Numbered from the stretch's first letter, positions 49,299 through 59,126 are shown. The stretch is 64,000 nucleotides of DNA from Cognatundibacterium jejuense (GCF_014284255.1 NZ_JACOFV010000006.1:62001-126000), one strand, 5' to 3'. Numbers and translations are program-made. The notes: a model not told the origin generated them from the sequence alone.

Positions 49299-50510
49299 TT
49301 ATTTCCACAACGCGCACTTCGTATCTGCCTTGGTGGTAAACGCTTGCTCACCCGGAATTGTCTGAATTACTTTGTAGTAATCCCAGGGTTCTTTAGAATC
49401 CGCCTGCGCTTTCACTTGCATCAAATACATATCGTGAATCATGCTGCCGTCAGCGCGTACGTAGCCATTTTTAACGTACATATCGTTGAACTTCATACTG
49501 CGCAATTTCGCCATGACTTTATCGGTATCATCGCTACCCGCTGCTTTCACCGCGTTCAGATATTGCATCGTTGCAGAGTAATCTGCGGCTTGCAAACTAG
49601 ACGGCATTTTTTTCATTTTTTCAAAATACCGACGAGCCCAGGTGCGTGCTTCCGGCGTCTGATTCCAGTACCAGCTATCAGTCAGATACATGCCATTGGT
49701 CAGGTTCAGACCCAGTGAGTGAATATCGTTAATGAACATCAGCAAACCAGCTAATTTCATGGTCTTGGTGATGCCAAATTCATTCGCCGCTTTAATCGCG
49801 TTGATGGTGTCACCACCGGCATTCGCCAAGCCAAGAATCTGCGCTTTTGAGGATTGCGCCTGTAACAAGAATGAAGAAAAATCAGATGCTGATAAAGGAT
49901 GTTTGACCGACCCACTGACCGTTCCACCACTCGCTGACACCACCTTGGTTGTGTCACCTTCTAAGGCTGCACCAAACGCATAATCAGCGGTCAGGAAATA
50001 CCAACTTTTACCACCTTGTTTCACAACCGCTGAACCAGTCCCTTTTGCCAAAGCAACGGTATCGTAAGCATAGTGAATTGTGTACGGCGTACATTCAGCG
50101 TTGGTCAATACAGCCGTGCCAGCACCGATAGAAATAAATGGTTTTTTCTTTTCTGCTGCGACTTTCGCCATGGATAAACCAGTGCCAGAATTGGTACCGC
50201 CAATCAACATATCAACGCCATCGCGATCAAACCATTCACGCGCTTTGCTGGCGGCGATGTCAGCTTTATTCTGATGATCGGCACTGACTAATTCAATTTT
50301 TTTCCCAAGCACGGTACCGCCAAAATCAGCAATCGCCATCTTGATAGCTTCTATCCCGCCTTTACCATCAATGTCGGAATACACACCGGATAAATCGCTG
50401 ATAAATCCAATCTTCACAACGTCACCGGATACCTGTGCACCAGCACCGCTGGCCCATCCCGCGCACGCCATTGCTACTGCCAGACTAAGAAATTTTGATG
50501 TGGTTTTCAT
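49299..50510 (-). CDS. livK: Periplasmic binding protein of a branched-chain-type ABC system
   Basis: 403 residues from the ATG at 50510 (GGAGA upstream). The signal peptide ends near GAGAQ. The fold is a LivJ/LivK-type bilobal protein: VVKIGFISDLSGVYSDIDGK, GGTNSGTGLSMAKVAAEKKK, then WYFLTADYAFGAALEGDTTK and DSWYWNQTPEARTWARRY. The segment GLMLTDSW..-like and the YSATMQYLNAVKAAG part are typical of aromatic, amide or urea-type binding relatives as well. It probably defines the specificity of this transporter. Confidence 0.87.
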   Translation of the reverse strand: MKTTSKFLSLAVAMACAGWASGAGAQVSGDVVKIGFISDLSGVYSDIDGKGGIEAIKMAIADFGGTVLGKKIELVSADHQNKADIAASKAREWFDRDGVDMLIGGTNSGTGLSMAKVAAEKKKPFISIGAGTAVLTNAECTPYTIHYAYDTVALAKGTGSAVVKQGGKSWYFLTADYAFGAALEGDTTKVVSASGGTVSGSVKHPLSASDFSSFLLQAQSSKAQILGLANAGGDTINAIKAANEFGITKTMKLAGLLMFINDIHSLGLNLTNGMYLTDSWYWNQTPEARTWARRYFEKMKKMPSSLQAADYSATMQYLNAVKAAGSDDTDKVMAKLRSMKFNDMYVKNGYVRADGSMIHDMYLMQVKAQADSKEPWDYYKVIQTIPGEQAFTTKADTKCALWK

Positions 50511-50596
50511 GTGTCTTCTCCAAGAAATAAGGATCAATACCTGCTCTGATTTTTTGTGCGAACTTATGTCAAATTTCTACTTCAATGTGTTCTACT

Positions 50597-51319
50597 TCAG
50601 ACGCCCAACAACTGATTCAATACCGGCATTTTTTCTTGTAATTGCCCAGCAGAAAAGCTCTCTACGATTTGCCCGTGTTCCATCACATAAAACTGGTCCG
50701 CCAAAGGTGCCGCAAAGCGGAAATTTTGCTCAACCATGACGATCGTGTATCCCTTTGCTTTGAGCGTCAGAATCATGCGCGCCAAAGCTTGTACAATCAC
50801 AGGAGCGAGTCCCTCCGATATCTCATCGAGCAAGAGTAATTTTGCACCTGTACGTAAAATCCTCGCGACCGCCAGCATCTGTTGCTCGCCGCCAGATAAG
50901 CGCGTTCCCTGACTGTGTTTCCGTTCAGCCAGGTTCGGAAACATTGCATAAATTTCTTCTACCGACATGCCTTTTTCATGACGCGATACAGCAGGCGGCA
51001 ACATCAGATTTTCTTCTGTGGATAAAGACGAAAATATCCCCCGCTCTTCCGGGCAGTAACCGACACCAAGATGCGCAATTTTATGTGTCGCCATTGCGAT
51101 GGTTTCTATGCCATTAATTTTAATCGAGCCTTTACGCGCCCCAGTCAAACCCATGATCGCGCGCATAGTCGTGGTACGACCCGCGCCATTGCGGCCGAGT
51201 ATCGTGACCACCTGCCCCTGATTTACACGTAAATTTACATCATGCAAAATGTGGGACTCGCCATACCAAGCTTGCAAGCCCGAAATTTCCAGACTAGGAA
51301 TTTGTGCATCGACACTCAT
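50597..51319 (-). CDS. livF: ABC ATPase LivF with arginine in Walker A
   Basis: 240 residues. The nucleotide site reads GRNGAGRTTTMRAIMG (42-57), so Arg48 stands where the Walker A lysine is expected. The rest is intact: LSGGEQQMLAVARIL (signature), LLLDEISEGLAP (Walker B) and the H-loop-like VEQNFRF. It overlaps livG by four bases. Loss of the lysine often weakens ATP hydrolysis, though LivG could support the pair. Confidence 0.9.
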   Translation of the reverse strand: MSVDAQIPSLEISGLQAWYGESHILHDVNLRVNQGQVVTILGRNGAGRTTTMRAIMGLTGARKGSIKINGIETIAMATHKIAHLGVGYCPEERGIFSSLSTEENLMLPPAVSRHEKGMSVEEIYAMFPNLAERKHSQGTRLSGGEQQMLAVARILRTGAKLLLLDEISEGLAPVIVQALARMILTLKAKGYTIVMVEQNFRFAAPLADQFYVMEHGQIVESFSAGQLQEKMPVLNQLLGV

Positions 51320-52089
51320 GCATGCGCCCCTTCCAGTTCGGCACTGGTACTGCCCATATAGGCTTCCATCACTTGCGGATTTTCTGCGACTTCAGCATAT
51401 GAGCCTTCTGCCAATATTGCACCGCGTTGCAAGACAGAAATGCGATCACAAATTCCGGAGACGACTTTCATATTGTGTTCCACCATCAAAATGGTCCGGC
51501 CTGCTGATACCTTTTTGATCAGCTCCGTCACGCGATGCACGTCTTCGTGCCCCATTCCCTGCGTAGGCTCATCCAACAACATCATTTCTGGTTCCATCGC
51601 CAGCGTGGTGGCGATTTCCAATGCGCGCTTTCTACCATAAGGCAAATCGACCGTCATCGTCTGAGCAAATTCAGTCAAGTCCACCTGTGCCAGTAAATCC
51701 ATAGCCCGATCATTCAAACGATTCAGCGATGCATTACTTTTCCAGAAATGAAATGAGCTCCCCAACGCCCGCTGCAAACCAATGCGTACGTTCTCTAAGA
51801 CGGTCATATGAGGAAACACCGCTGATATCTGAAAAGACCGGATAATGCCCTGACGTGCGATTTGTGCAGGTTTGTCGGCAGTGATATCACGACCGTTGAA
51901 CAAAATCTGTCCGGACGTCGGATTTAGAAATTTGGTGAGCAAATTAAAGCACGTGGTTTTACCAGCGCCATTCGGGCCGATTAAGGCATGGATATGTCCC
52001 CGCTGAATTTGCAGGTTAACCTCATTGACCGCAGTAAAGCCTCTGAACTCTTTAGTCAGACGCTTTGTCTCCAGGATGACTTGAGTCAT
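51316..52089 (-). CDS. livG: ABC ATPase LivG
   Basis: 257 residues, with AAGGAGATGAG upstream of the ATG. Walker A GPNGAGKTTCFNLLTKF is normal. LPYGRKRALEIATTLAMEP is the signature, LLDEPTQGMGHEDVHRV is Walker B, and VEHNMKVVSGICDRI is the H-loop. It is the first gene of the group livG-livF-livK-livH-livM on this strand. Its promoter should lie in the 187-base space that contains an 11-base tandem repeat. Confidence 0.94.
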   Translation of the reverse strand: MTQVILETKRLTKEFRGFTAVNEVNLQIQRGHIHALIGPNGAGKTTCFNLLTKFLNPTSGQILFNGRDITADKPAQIARQGIIRSFQISAVFPHMTVLENVRIGLQRALGSSFHFWKSNASLNRLNDRAMDLLAQVDLTEFAQTMTVDLPYGRKRALEIATTLAMEPEMMLLDEPTQGMGHEDVHRVTELIKKVSAGRTILMVEHNMKVVSGICDRISVLQRGAILAEGSYAEVAENPQVMEAYMGSTSAELEGAHA

Positions 52090-52193
52090 CTCATCTCCTT
52101 TGTTTGTCTTGCCTGAAACATGACAAACCCGCTGTCATTGCAGTGGGTATTTATTTTTCTCTGTGAGATCAAGCTCAGCAGACGATTTCTTCA

Positions 52194-52215
52194 ATTCGGT
52201 TTCGATTCGGTTTCG
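52194..52215. repeat. Tandem 11-base repeat upstream of livG
   Basis: Two direct copies of ATTCGGTTTCG, 105-126 bases upstream of the livG start. It may be an operator or simple slipped-strand repeat. Nothing further is visible. Confidence 0.6.
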
Positions 52216-52276
52216 ATAGTAACGACTAAATCTGCTTGTATGCAAGCGTTAAAACAGCAAAAAATAAAAGAAATTG

Positions 52277-53902
52277 TTAATGCCTATCCTGCAAAATATA
52301 TATCGCCGCTTTCTCCGCAATCATGATGGTCGGGGAGTTCGTGTTGCCAGAGGTAATGGTCGGCATCACTGACGCATCCACCACCCGCAAACCCGCAATG
52401 CCAAGCACGCGCAGCTGACTATCCACCACTGCGCTGACATCATCCTTACGTCCCATCTTACACGTACCGACCGGATGAAAAATCGTGGTTCCGATATCAC
52501 CTGCCGCCCTTGCTAACTCTTCTTCGGTTCGGAATTGTGCACCCGGCTTCATTTCTTCAGGCTGATATTTTTTTAACGCTGGTGCAGCAATAATCTTACG
52601 TGTCAATGTCAATGAGTCAGCGGCAATTTTTCTATCTTCTGCTGTGCTCAGATAATTTGGTGCTATTTTTGGCGCGGCAAATGGATCCTGACAAACAATC
52701 CTTACGTGGCCACGGGAGCTGGGGCGTAAATTACAAACACTCGCTGTGAACGCCGGAAAATCATGCAAAGGATCGCCAAATTTTTCCAAAGATAAAGGTT
52801 GCACGTGGTATTCCAGATTCGCACTAGTTTGCGTCGCATCAGAGCGCGTAAACGCACCTAGTTGCGACGGTGCCATAGACATTGGCCCACTCTGCTTCAA
52901 TGCGTATTCAAGGCCGATGGCAGCTTTGCCCCACCAGCTATTCGCCATGGTATTGAGGGTTTTTGCACCAGTAATTTTAAATGCCGAACGGATCTGCAAA
53001 TGATCTTGCAAATTCGCCCCCACCCCCGCTAACGCGTGCTGTACGGAAAGCCCGAGACTATGCAAATGCTCCGGATCACCAACACCAGAATGTTGCAATA
53101 TTGAAGGTGAACCGATGGCACCAGCGGCTAGAATAGTTTCGTGTACAGATTCTGCAAACCATTCCTGATCACCGCCAACAAATTCAACGCCAATACAACG
53201 CTTTCCATGTTCACCATCTTTAAAACGCAAACGACGTACCTGGCATCCGGTCATGATGGTCAGATTGTCGCGTGCCGCAGCGGGACGTAAAAATGCCTTG
53301 GACGTATTCCAACGTATGCCGCGTTTTTGATTCACATCGAAGTAGCCACAACCTTCGTTATCACCGCGATTAAAATCATCAGTTTTTGGAATGCCAACTT
53401 GTTCCGCCGCGTCACGAAATGCATCTAAGATTTCCCATGACAAACGCTGTTTTTCAACGCGCCATTCACCGCCTTGTGCATGAAATTGTTCATCTTTGCT
53501 GTAATGATCTTCGCTCTTTTTAAATAGGGGTAAGACCTGATCCCAACGCCAGCTATCATCGCCAGTCAGCGATGCCCACTCATTGTAATCGCGCTCCTGT
53601 CCACGCATGTAAATCATGCCATTGATCGATGAGCAACCGCCGAGCACTTTGCCTCTTGGATAGATCAGACTACGCCCATTTAAACCAGCCTCAGCCTCGG
53701 TGCGAAACATCCAATCAGTACGTGGATTATTGATGCAATACAAGTAGCCGACAGGGATATGAATCCACACATAGTCATCTTTACCACCCGCTTCAATCAA
53801 CAGAACTTTATTTTCAGGGGCTGCTGATAAACGATTCGCTAAAACGCAACCAGCACTACCGCCACCGACGATGATGTAGTCATATTGTCCCGCTGCTTCC
53901 AT
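52277..53902 (-). CDS. GMC-family FAD oxidoreductase (alcohol/choline dehydrogenase-like)
   Basis: 541 residues. FAD motif YIIVGGGSAGCVLANRLSAA at the start, RGKVLGGCSSINGMIYMRG (PS00623-like signature), VILAAGAIGSPSILQHSGVG and IFHPVGTCKMG (catalytic His) near the C-terminus are all typical. GMC enzymes oxidise primary alcohols; choline, polyethylene glycol or other alcohols are possible. It lies 21 bases after the nitronate monooxygenase, so mmsA-NMO-GMC look like one transcript. Confidence 0.9.
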   Translation of the reverse strand: MEAAGQYDYIIVGGGSAGCVLANRLSAAPENKVLLIEAGGKDDYVWIHIPVGYLYCINNPRTDWMFRTEAEAGLNGRSLIYPRGKVLGGCSSINGMIYMRGQERDYNEWASLTGDDSWRWDQVLPLFKKSEDHYSKDEQFHAQGGEWRVEKQRLSWEILDAFRDAAEQVGIPKTDDFNRGDNEGCGYFDVNQKRGIRWNTSKAFLRPAAARDNLTIMTGCQVRRLRFKDGEHGKRCIGVEFVGGDQEWFAESVHETILAAGAIGSPSILQHSGVGDPEHLHSLGLSVQHALAGVGANLQDHLQIRSAFKITGAKTLNTMANSWWGKAAIGLEYALKQSGPMSMAPSQLGAFTRSDATQTSANLEYHVQPLSLEKFGDPLHDFPAFTASVCNLRPSSRGHVRIVCQDPFAAPKIAPNYLSTAEDRKIAADSLTLTRKIIAAPALKKYQPEEMKPGAQFRTEEELARAAGDIGTTIFHPVGTCKMGRKDDVSAVVDSQLRVLGIAGLRVVDASVMPTITSGNTNSPTIMIAEKAAIYILQDRH

Positions 53903-53923
53903 GGAGGTTTTCCTTTTTTCTTT

Positions 53924-54979
53924 TTAGTTTTTTAAGGATTTATCTAAGGTCAGATGTTTGACTAAATCACGCATCAATTCGGTGGCACTCATCGCTTTTG
54001 CGCGGGCGATGCCCTGGCCGCACCACATGGACATCCACTCGGGATTATTGCTCTTTCCCGCCGCTGCTCTGATGGCCGCAGTCAACGCATTCTGTACCGG
54101 ATATGCTGGCACCTGATCAGCCACTGTCGCCATGACTTGCATAAATTGATTATCTAATCCACGTGCAAAACGACCGGTAATTGCACGCGTTTGTCGGGTG
54201 GTATCGGCGGTGGCAGCTAATAGTTTTTCCTTGTAAGCAGGATGAATTCCAGACTCATGCGTAACCAAAAAAGCCGTCCCCATTTGCACGGCTTGCGCAC
54301 CCTTAGCCAAAGCCGCGGTCACGTCTTCACCAGTAACAATATTGCCGGCAGCAATTACCGGTATGCGTAGCTGTGGAACTACCTGCGCCAGCAATTCCAT
54401 GGTCGATAACTTCGCGTCTTCTTGTCGTCCAATAAATGTGCCTCGATGCCCACCAGCTTCGATGCCAGAGACGCACACAGCATCCGCACCTAACTCTTGC
54501 CAGGCCTGAGCTTCAGCCAGATGCGTAGCCGTACCAATGACCGACATACCGGCTTCATGCAAACGCTGTAATTGTTCGCGCTTCAAAATACCAAATGTAA
54601 AACTTGCCACGGCGGGCGCGGCACTGAGTAAAGCCTCAAATTGCTCGTCAAAATTTTCACACCACTTGCTTGGAACAGGCAATTGATCCCAGCCCAATGA
54701 TGACCAGACTGGTTGCAATAAATCACATGCGTGTTGTACTTCCTCCGCCGATGGTGACGGCGTTTGTTGTACAAATAAATTCATTGCAAACGGTTTGTCC
54801 GTTGCCTGTCGGATCTGCCATGCCTGGTCCAGCATTGCCTCGGGAGACAACATCCCACACGCCAAAGAACCCAGCCCCCCTGCATTCGATACCGCCGCCA
54901 CCAAAGCCGGTGTCGAAGCACCGCCAGCCATTGGTCCCTGAATAATTGGATGTGGAAATAAATCGCGCAAAGTCAGCAT
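53924..54979 (-). CDS. Nitronate monooxygenase (2-nitropropane dioxygenase family)
   Basis: 351 residues from the ATG at 54979 (AAGGAAT upstream). FMN-binding TIM barrel: PIIQGPMAGGASTPALVAAV, NAGGLGSLACG, VCVSGIEAGGHRG and IAAGNIVTGEDVTAALAKGA. It resembles class II NMO enzymes, which oxidise alkyl nitronates such as propionate-3-nitronate. Its start overlaps the mmsA gap by a few bases only (stop of mmsA at 55002). The catabolic purpose next to mmsA is not established. Confidence 0.87.
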   Translation of the reverse strand: MLTLRDLFPHPIIQGPMAGGASTPALVAAVSNAGGLGSLACGMLSPEAMLDQAWQIRQATDKPFAMNLFVQQTPSPSAEEVQHACDLLQPVWSSLGWDQLPVPSKWCENFDEQFEALLSAAPAVASFTFGILKREQLQRLHEAGMSVIGTATHLAEAQAWQELGADAVCVSGIEAGGHRGTFIGRQEDAKLSTMELLAQVVPQLRIPVIAAGNIVTGEDVTAALAKGAQAVQMGTAFLVTHESGIHPAYKEKLLAATADTTRQTRAITGRFARGLDNQFMQVMATVADQVPAYPVQNALTAAIRAAAGKSNNPEWMSMWCGQGIARAKAMSATELMRDLVKHLTLDKSLKN

Positions 54980-55001
54980 TGTTATTCCTTGAGATGGAAA
55001 G

Positions 55002-56498
55002 TTATTTCGCAACCGGCATCGTGAACTCTGCGCCTTTGCCTATGCTATCTGGCCAGCGCTGCATAATCGATTTGTAGCGTGTATAAAAACGGATACCTTC
55101 TTCGCCATACGCATGCATATCGCCAAACAAAGAGCGCTTCCAGCCACCAAAAGAATGCCATGCCATTGGCACAGGGATAGGCACATTAATACCCACCATA
55201 CCGACTTGAATGCGACGTGAAAACTCACGTGCGGTATTTCCGTCCGACGTAAATAAAGAAACGCCATTACCAAATTCATGGCGATTAATCAGCTCAACAG
55301 CAGAAGCAAAATCAGGTACACGAACAATGCACAACACTGGCCCGAAAATTTCTTCGCGATGAATCTTCATGCCTTCTTTAACATGATCAAATAAAGTGCC
55401 GCCAAGGAAAAAACCACCCTCATGTCCGGCTACTTTCAATCCGCGCCCATCGACTAGCAACGTCGCTCCTTCGGCAACACCGTCAGCGATATAGCTTTCG
55501 ATTTTTGCTTTGTGCATGGCAGTCACCACCGGGCCCATTTCGGCGTCGCTTTCCATACCATTTTTAATCGTCAATGCTTTCACGCGCGGCACTAATGTAC
55601 TCACCAATTGATCGGCGATATCACCGACCGCTACCGCCACAGAAATCGCCATGCAACGTTCGCCTGCAGATCCATAAGCCGCACCCATTAATGCATCAAC
55701 AGCTTGTTCCAGATTCGCATCCGGCATCACGACCAAATGATTTTTTGCACCGCCCAAAGCTTGCACACGCTTTCCTAAACGCGTGCCTTCGCTGTAAATG
55801 TATTCTGCGATAGGAGTTGAACCAACAAAAGAAATCGCCGCCACATCCGGATGCTGCAATAAAGCATCGACCGCTGTTTTGTCGCCTTGCACCACATTAA
55901 ACACGCCATCCGGCAAACCCGCCTGACGGAATAAGTCTGCAATCATTAATGCACATGATGGATCGCGCTCCGACGGTTTCAATATAAACGTGTTCCCCGT
56001 CGCAATCGCCAGTGGTGCCATCCACATCGGTACCATGAAAGGAAAATTAAATGGGGTAATACCGGCAGTCACGCCCAATGGCTGACGCAGATTGTAGTTA
56101 TCGATACCGCCACCGATGTTGTCCGAAAACTGTGATTTCAACAATTGCGGCATTCCACAGGCGAATTCAACTATTTCAATACCGCGGGTGACTTCTCCCA
56201 TCGCATCGGACAAGACCTTGCCATGCTCGCGCGTGATCAACGCTGCTAACTCCTGGTGGTGCTGATCCAGCAATTCTTTGAACTTGAACATTACCCGCGC
56301 ACGCTTGAGCGGCGCCGTTTCTGCCCACGCTGGCGCTGCCGCCCTGGCAGCAGCAACAACCGTATTGACTTCCTCCACGCTCGCCAAAACAACCTGGGAA
56401 ATGACCTGACCCGTTGCAGGATTAAATACGTCTTGCTGACGACCACTGGCAGAAGGAAAAATCTGACCATTCATATAGTGCTGGAGTACCGATGTCAT
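55002..56498 (-). CDS. mmsA: Methylmalonate-semialdehyde dehydrogenase (CoA-acylating)
   Basis: 498 residues. It oxidises methylmalonate semialdehyde to propionyl-CoA with CoA and NAD at the end of valine (and inositol-type) degradation. Seen: [36 protein letters not shown], catalytic Cys in [11 protein letters not shown] (about 285), [12 protein letters not shown] and [19 protein letters not shown]. The insertion that marks MmsA over other aldehyde dehydrogenases is consistent with the length. It is divergent from a LysR gene. Confidence 0.92.
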   Translation of the reverse strand: MTSVLQHYMNGQIFPSASGRQQDVFNPATGQVISQVVLASVEEVNTVVAAARAAAPAWAETAPLKRARVMFKFKELLDQHHQELAALITREHGKVLSDAMGEVTRGIEIVEFACGMPQLLKSQFSDNIGGGIDNYNLRQPLGVTAGITPFNFPFMVPMWMAPLAIATGNTFILKPSERDPSCALMIADLFRQAGLPDGVFNVVQGDKTAVDALLQHPDVAAISFVGSTPIAEYIYSEGTRLGKRVQALGGAKNHLVVMPDANLEQAVDALMGAAYGSAGERCMAISVAVAVGDIADQLVSTLVPRVKALTIKNGMESDAEMGPVVTAMHKAKIESYIADGVAEGATLLVDGRGLKVAGHEGGFFLGGTLFDHVKEGMKIHREEIFGPVLCIVRVPDFASAVELINRHEFGNGVSLFTSDGNTAREFSRRIQVGMVGINVPIPVPMAWHSFGGWKRSLFGDMHAYGEEGIRFYTRYKSIMQRWPDSIGKGAEFTMPVAK

Positions 56499-56584
56499 AA
56501 GAAAACCTTAATCAGAAAAAGATATTTGGCATGAGATTAATTCACTCGTCATGGCAAATCCAATGAGTTATTATCAACAGCAAT

Positions 56585-56599
56585 ATAAGGATTGCTTAT
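56585..56599. promoter_or_regulatory. Candidate LysR operator (T-N11-A palindrome)
   Basis: ATAAGGATTGCTTAT, with arms ATAAG/CTTAT, contains T (56586) and A (56598) 11 bases apart in a palindrome. It sits midway in the 140-base space between mmsA and the divergent LysR gene, the usual place for its binding site. Confidence 0.6.
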
Positions 56600-56638
56600 A
56601 ATAATCTGGTCGATTTTCTCCACATCGGAAAAAAACTG

Positions 56639-57532
56639 ATGGACTTTACGCAACTACGCGCCTTTGTGACCATCGCCCGCGAAGGCAACCTGACGCGGGC
56701 CGCAGAACGTTTGCATGTAACGCAACCAGCGGTCAGCCTACAAATGAAAGCCCTGCAAGAACAACTTGGCTTACAGTTGTTCAACCGCAGCAGCAATGGC
56801 ATGGTTCTGACCAATGACGGTGCCAAGCTTTTGCCGTATGCAGAGCGGGTATTAGCGAGTGGCGGTGACTTTATGCAAGCAGCCAATGCGCTTCATTCGA
56901 CTTTATCCGGCGAACTGGCGATAGGCACCATTCTTGACCCGGAATTTACCCGCCTCGGCGTATTTTTGAAGCGCCTGGTCGAAACTTATCCACAGATCGC
57001 GACCCGCCTGCAACACGGCATGTCCGGCTGGGTTTTACAGCAAATTCGCGCAGGGCAGCTCGATATTGGCTTTTACCTGGGCGACTTGCCCAATGATGGC
57101 AAAACCCCATGCCACCGTCTGGTACTCACCGATTTTACCTATCGGGTTCTGGCACCAAGTGGCTGGAATAGCCGGGTACAAGGACAAAGTTGGGAAAAGC
57201 TGGCGCAGTTACCCTGGATATGGACACCGCCAGAATCAGCACATCATCGCTTGTTGAGTAAGATTTTTGCCCAACATGGAATTACACCCAACAAAGTAGC
57301 GCTGGTGGATCAAGAACAATCTATGCTTGATCTGGTGAAATCTGGTGTAGGACTCAGCTTAATTCGCGATGCGATTGCTATGCGTGAGGCCCATGCTCAC
57401 GGATTGGTGATTGCCGACGCGGTAAGCATTACAACGCAGCTCAGCCTGATTTGTCAGGAAAAGCGAAAAAATGAAGCAATGATTGCGGAGAGTTTTCAAC
57501 TAGTTAGCCAATCCTGGAAGTTAATCATCTAA
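56639..57532 (+). CDS. LysR-family transcriptional regulator
   Basis: 297 residues. MDFTQLRAFVTIAREGNLTR and AAERLHVTQPAVSLQMKALQ form the N-terminal winged HTH. The effector domain has SGELAIGTILDPEFTRLGVF and LDIGFYLGD. It sits divergent from mmsA with a T-N11-A palindrome between them, so it probably controls the mmsA-NMO-GMC set. The co-inducer is unknown. Confidence 0.9.
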   Translation: MDFTQLRAFVTIAREGNLTRAAERLHVTQPAVSLQMKALQEQLGLQLFNRSSNGMVLTNDGAKLLPYAERVLASGGDFMQAANALHSTLSGELAIGTILDPEFTRLGVFLKRLVETYPQIATRLQHGMSGWVLQQIRAGQLDIGFYLGDLPNDGKTPCHRLVLTDFTYRVLAPSGWNSRVQGQSWEKLAQLPWIWTPPESAHHRLLSKIFAQHGITPNKVALVDQEQSMLDLVKSGVGLSLIRDAIAMREAHAHGLVIADAVSITTQLSLICQEKRKNEAMIAESFQLVSQSWKLII

Positions 57533-57610
57533 AATCCCAAGTCTGATTAAATAACCTCTTTTGCCCGTTTTTTATAAAGCGGACAATGTTCGGATACCAG
57601 AAAGTAACAA

Positions 57611-58354
57611 GTGTTCAAAGTACGTGCGATTCAGCAGTCCCTGGTGACTTCTCTCGGTTTTTTTCTTATTCCGGCCTTGGCACAGGCGGAAAGTATTAAG
57701 CTGGTCATTCAAGAATTTGCTCCATTTACTTACACCGACCCAAAAACTGCTGAAATTAAAGGCTTTTTAGTCGACAAAGTAATTGAAATCATGAAGCGTG
57801 CGGGTGAAACGCCGAGTGTGACCAGTACCTCATTAGCGCGCGGACTCAACGCGACGATGAACGAAGAAAACACCTGCCTGTTTGGTTTTAGGCGCACTCC
57901 TGAACGCGAAAGTTTCTATAAGTGGGTCGGTCCTCTGACGACCGATAACTGGGTTCTCTATACGCGTAAAGATGACACCCGGGTGCTGAAACATGTCGAA
58001 GATGCCAAGCCATACGCCATCGGCTCTTACCGCAACGCAGCGACCGGCGTCCAATTAACAGAACAGGGATATCACATCGTTTTCGCTGGTGAAGATGAAG
58101 AAAACCCACGTCTCTTAATCAATAAACGTATCGATTATTGGATAGTGTCCGAATTACATGGCATGTACATCGCCGCGCAACAAGGTTTTGCCAAGGACAT
58201 CGTGCCTGCCATTAAATACAAAAACATTGAACTCAATATGCTATGCAATGTTCATATGGATAAACAGAGAATTGAGCTATTTAATAAAATTAACAAAAAC
58301 ATAGACAACGATGGCACTATGGACAAAATTTTACGTAAGAACGGAATCAAATAA
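57611..58354 (+). CDS. Extracellular solute-binding protein, family 3 (orphan)
   Basis: 247 residues starting at GTG. A signal peptide ends at LAQA-ESIK. The body has KLVIQEFAPFTYTDPKTAEI, KGFLVDKVIEIMKRAGE, NEENTCLFGFRRTPERESFY and YRNAATGVQL. It resembles a family 3 binding protein of the transporter-less type, a group that includes proteins with a role in motility or sensing. No permease lies beside it. The stop overlaps the next gene by one base (TAATG), implying coupling. Confidence 0.83.
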   Translation: MFKVRAIQQSLVTSLGFFLIPALAQAESIKLVIQEFAPFTYTDPKTAEIKGFLVDKVIEIMKRAGETPSVTSTSLARGLNATMNEENTCLFGFRRTPERESFYKWVGPLTTDNWVLYTRKDDTRVLKHVEDAKPYAIGSYRNAATGVQLTEQGYHIVFAGEDEENPRLLINKRIDYWIVSELHGMYIAAQQGFAKDIVPAIKYKNIELNMLCNVHMDKQRIELFNKINKNIDNDGTMDKILRKNGIK

Positions 58355-58626
58355 TGGCGCGTACCACCAAAGCCAGTAATGCAGTTCAACGACTCAAGGA
58401 CCGTACCAAACAAGGGGTATATTCCATGGTTACCATGGCTGATGGTCGTTTTTACCTGACACTCAGCGTCGCGGGTGCTGCTCCGGTCGCTGTTCACGAG
58501 CCAATGGAAATTGATGCATTTGTCAGTCTGGTCAATAGCCTCGAAAAACAAGCACCAAAAAAAGCGAGTAAATTAGATATCGCTTTTGAAAAAAAATTAC
58601 ACCATTCCAGAAATCAAGACCATTAA
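58354..58626 (+). CDS. Hypothetical small protein, 90 residues
   Basis: Not recognised. A basic N-terminus (MARTTKASNAVQRLKDRTKQ) leads to a compact beta-rich middle (GVYSMVTMADGRFYLTLSVA) and a Lys-rich tail. It has no signal. Overlap TAATG with the binding-protein gene and a 39-base gap to the FKBP gene suggest it belongs to the same transcript. Coding status is supported by context more than by similarity. Confidence 0.7.
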   Translation: MARTTKASNAVQRLKDRTKQGVYSMVTMADGRFYLTLSVAGAAPVAVHEPMEIDAFVSLVNSLEKQAPKKASKLDIAFEKKLHHSRNQDH

Positions 58627-58665
58627 TATAATTATCACTCCTTTCGTCACCAGGATCTCACCTTT

Positions 58666-59106
58666 ATGAAATCACGTTTATTTGCCGCGTTGTTAGGGTT
58701 ATTCACTATGTTATCCACAGGATTGAGCTCAGCGCAAACCCAGTCCGAAGCAACGACTTTCGGTGAAAATTTACAAAAAATTGACGTCAAAGTAGGCAAT
58801 GGACGTGAAGCTAAATTAGGTGATGTTGCTGTCGTTCAATATACAGGCTGGATATACGATCCCCTAGAAAGCAAAGAACATGGCGCAAAGTTTGACTCAT
58901 CCGTCGGTGGTGCGCCGTTCAGCTTTCCGATAGGCATAGGAAAAGTGATTAAGGGTTGGGACAAAGGTGTGGTTGGTATGAAAGTCGGCGGCAAACGAAC
59001 CTTGATTATCCCTCCTGCTCTGGCCTATGGTTCACGCGGTGCGGGGAATGTCATCCCAGCCAATGCAACTCTGATTTTTGATGTTGAGTTAATCGACGTC
59101 AAATAA
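58666..59106 (+). CDS. FKBP-type peptidyl-prolyl isomerase, exported
   Basis: 146 residues. The signal peptide ends about SSAQ. The FKBP fold is complete: [66 protein letters not shown] and [16 protein letters not shown]. It speeds cis-trans proline isomerisation of proteins in the periplasm. It is followed by a terminator. Confidence 0.93.
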   Translation: MKSRLFAALLGLFTMLSTGLSSAQTQSEATTFGENLQKIDVKVGNGREAKLGDVAVVQYTGWIYDPLESKEHGAKFDSSVGGAPFSFPIGIGKVIKGWDKGVVGMKVGGKRTLIIPPALAYGSRGAGNVIPANATLIFDVELIDVK

Positions 59107-59126
59107 TAGGTTCAGCTTCAAAAAGG

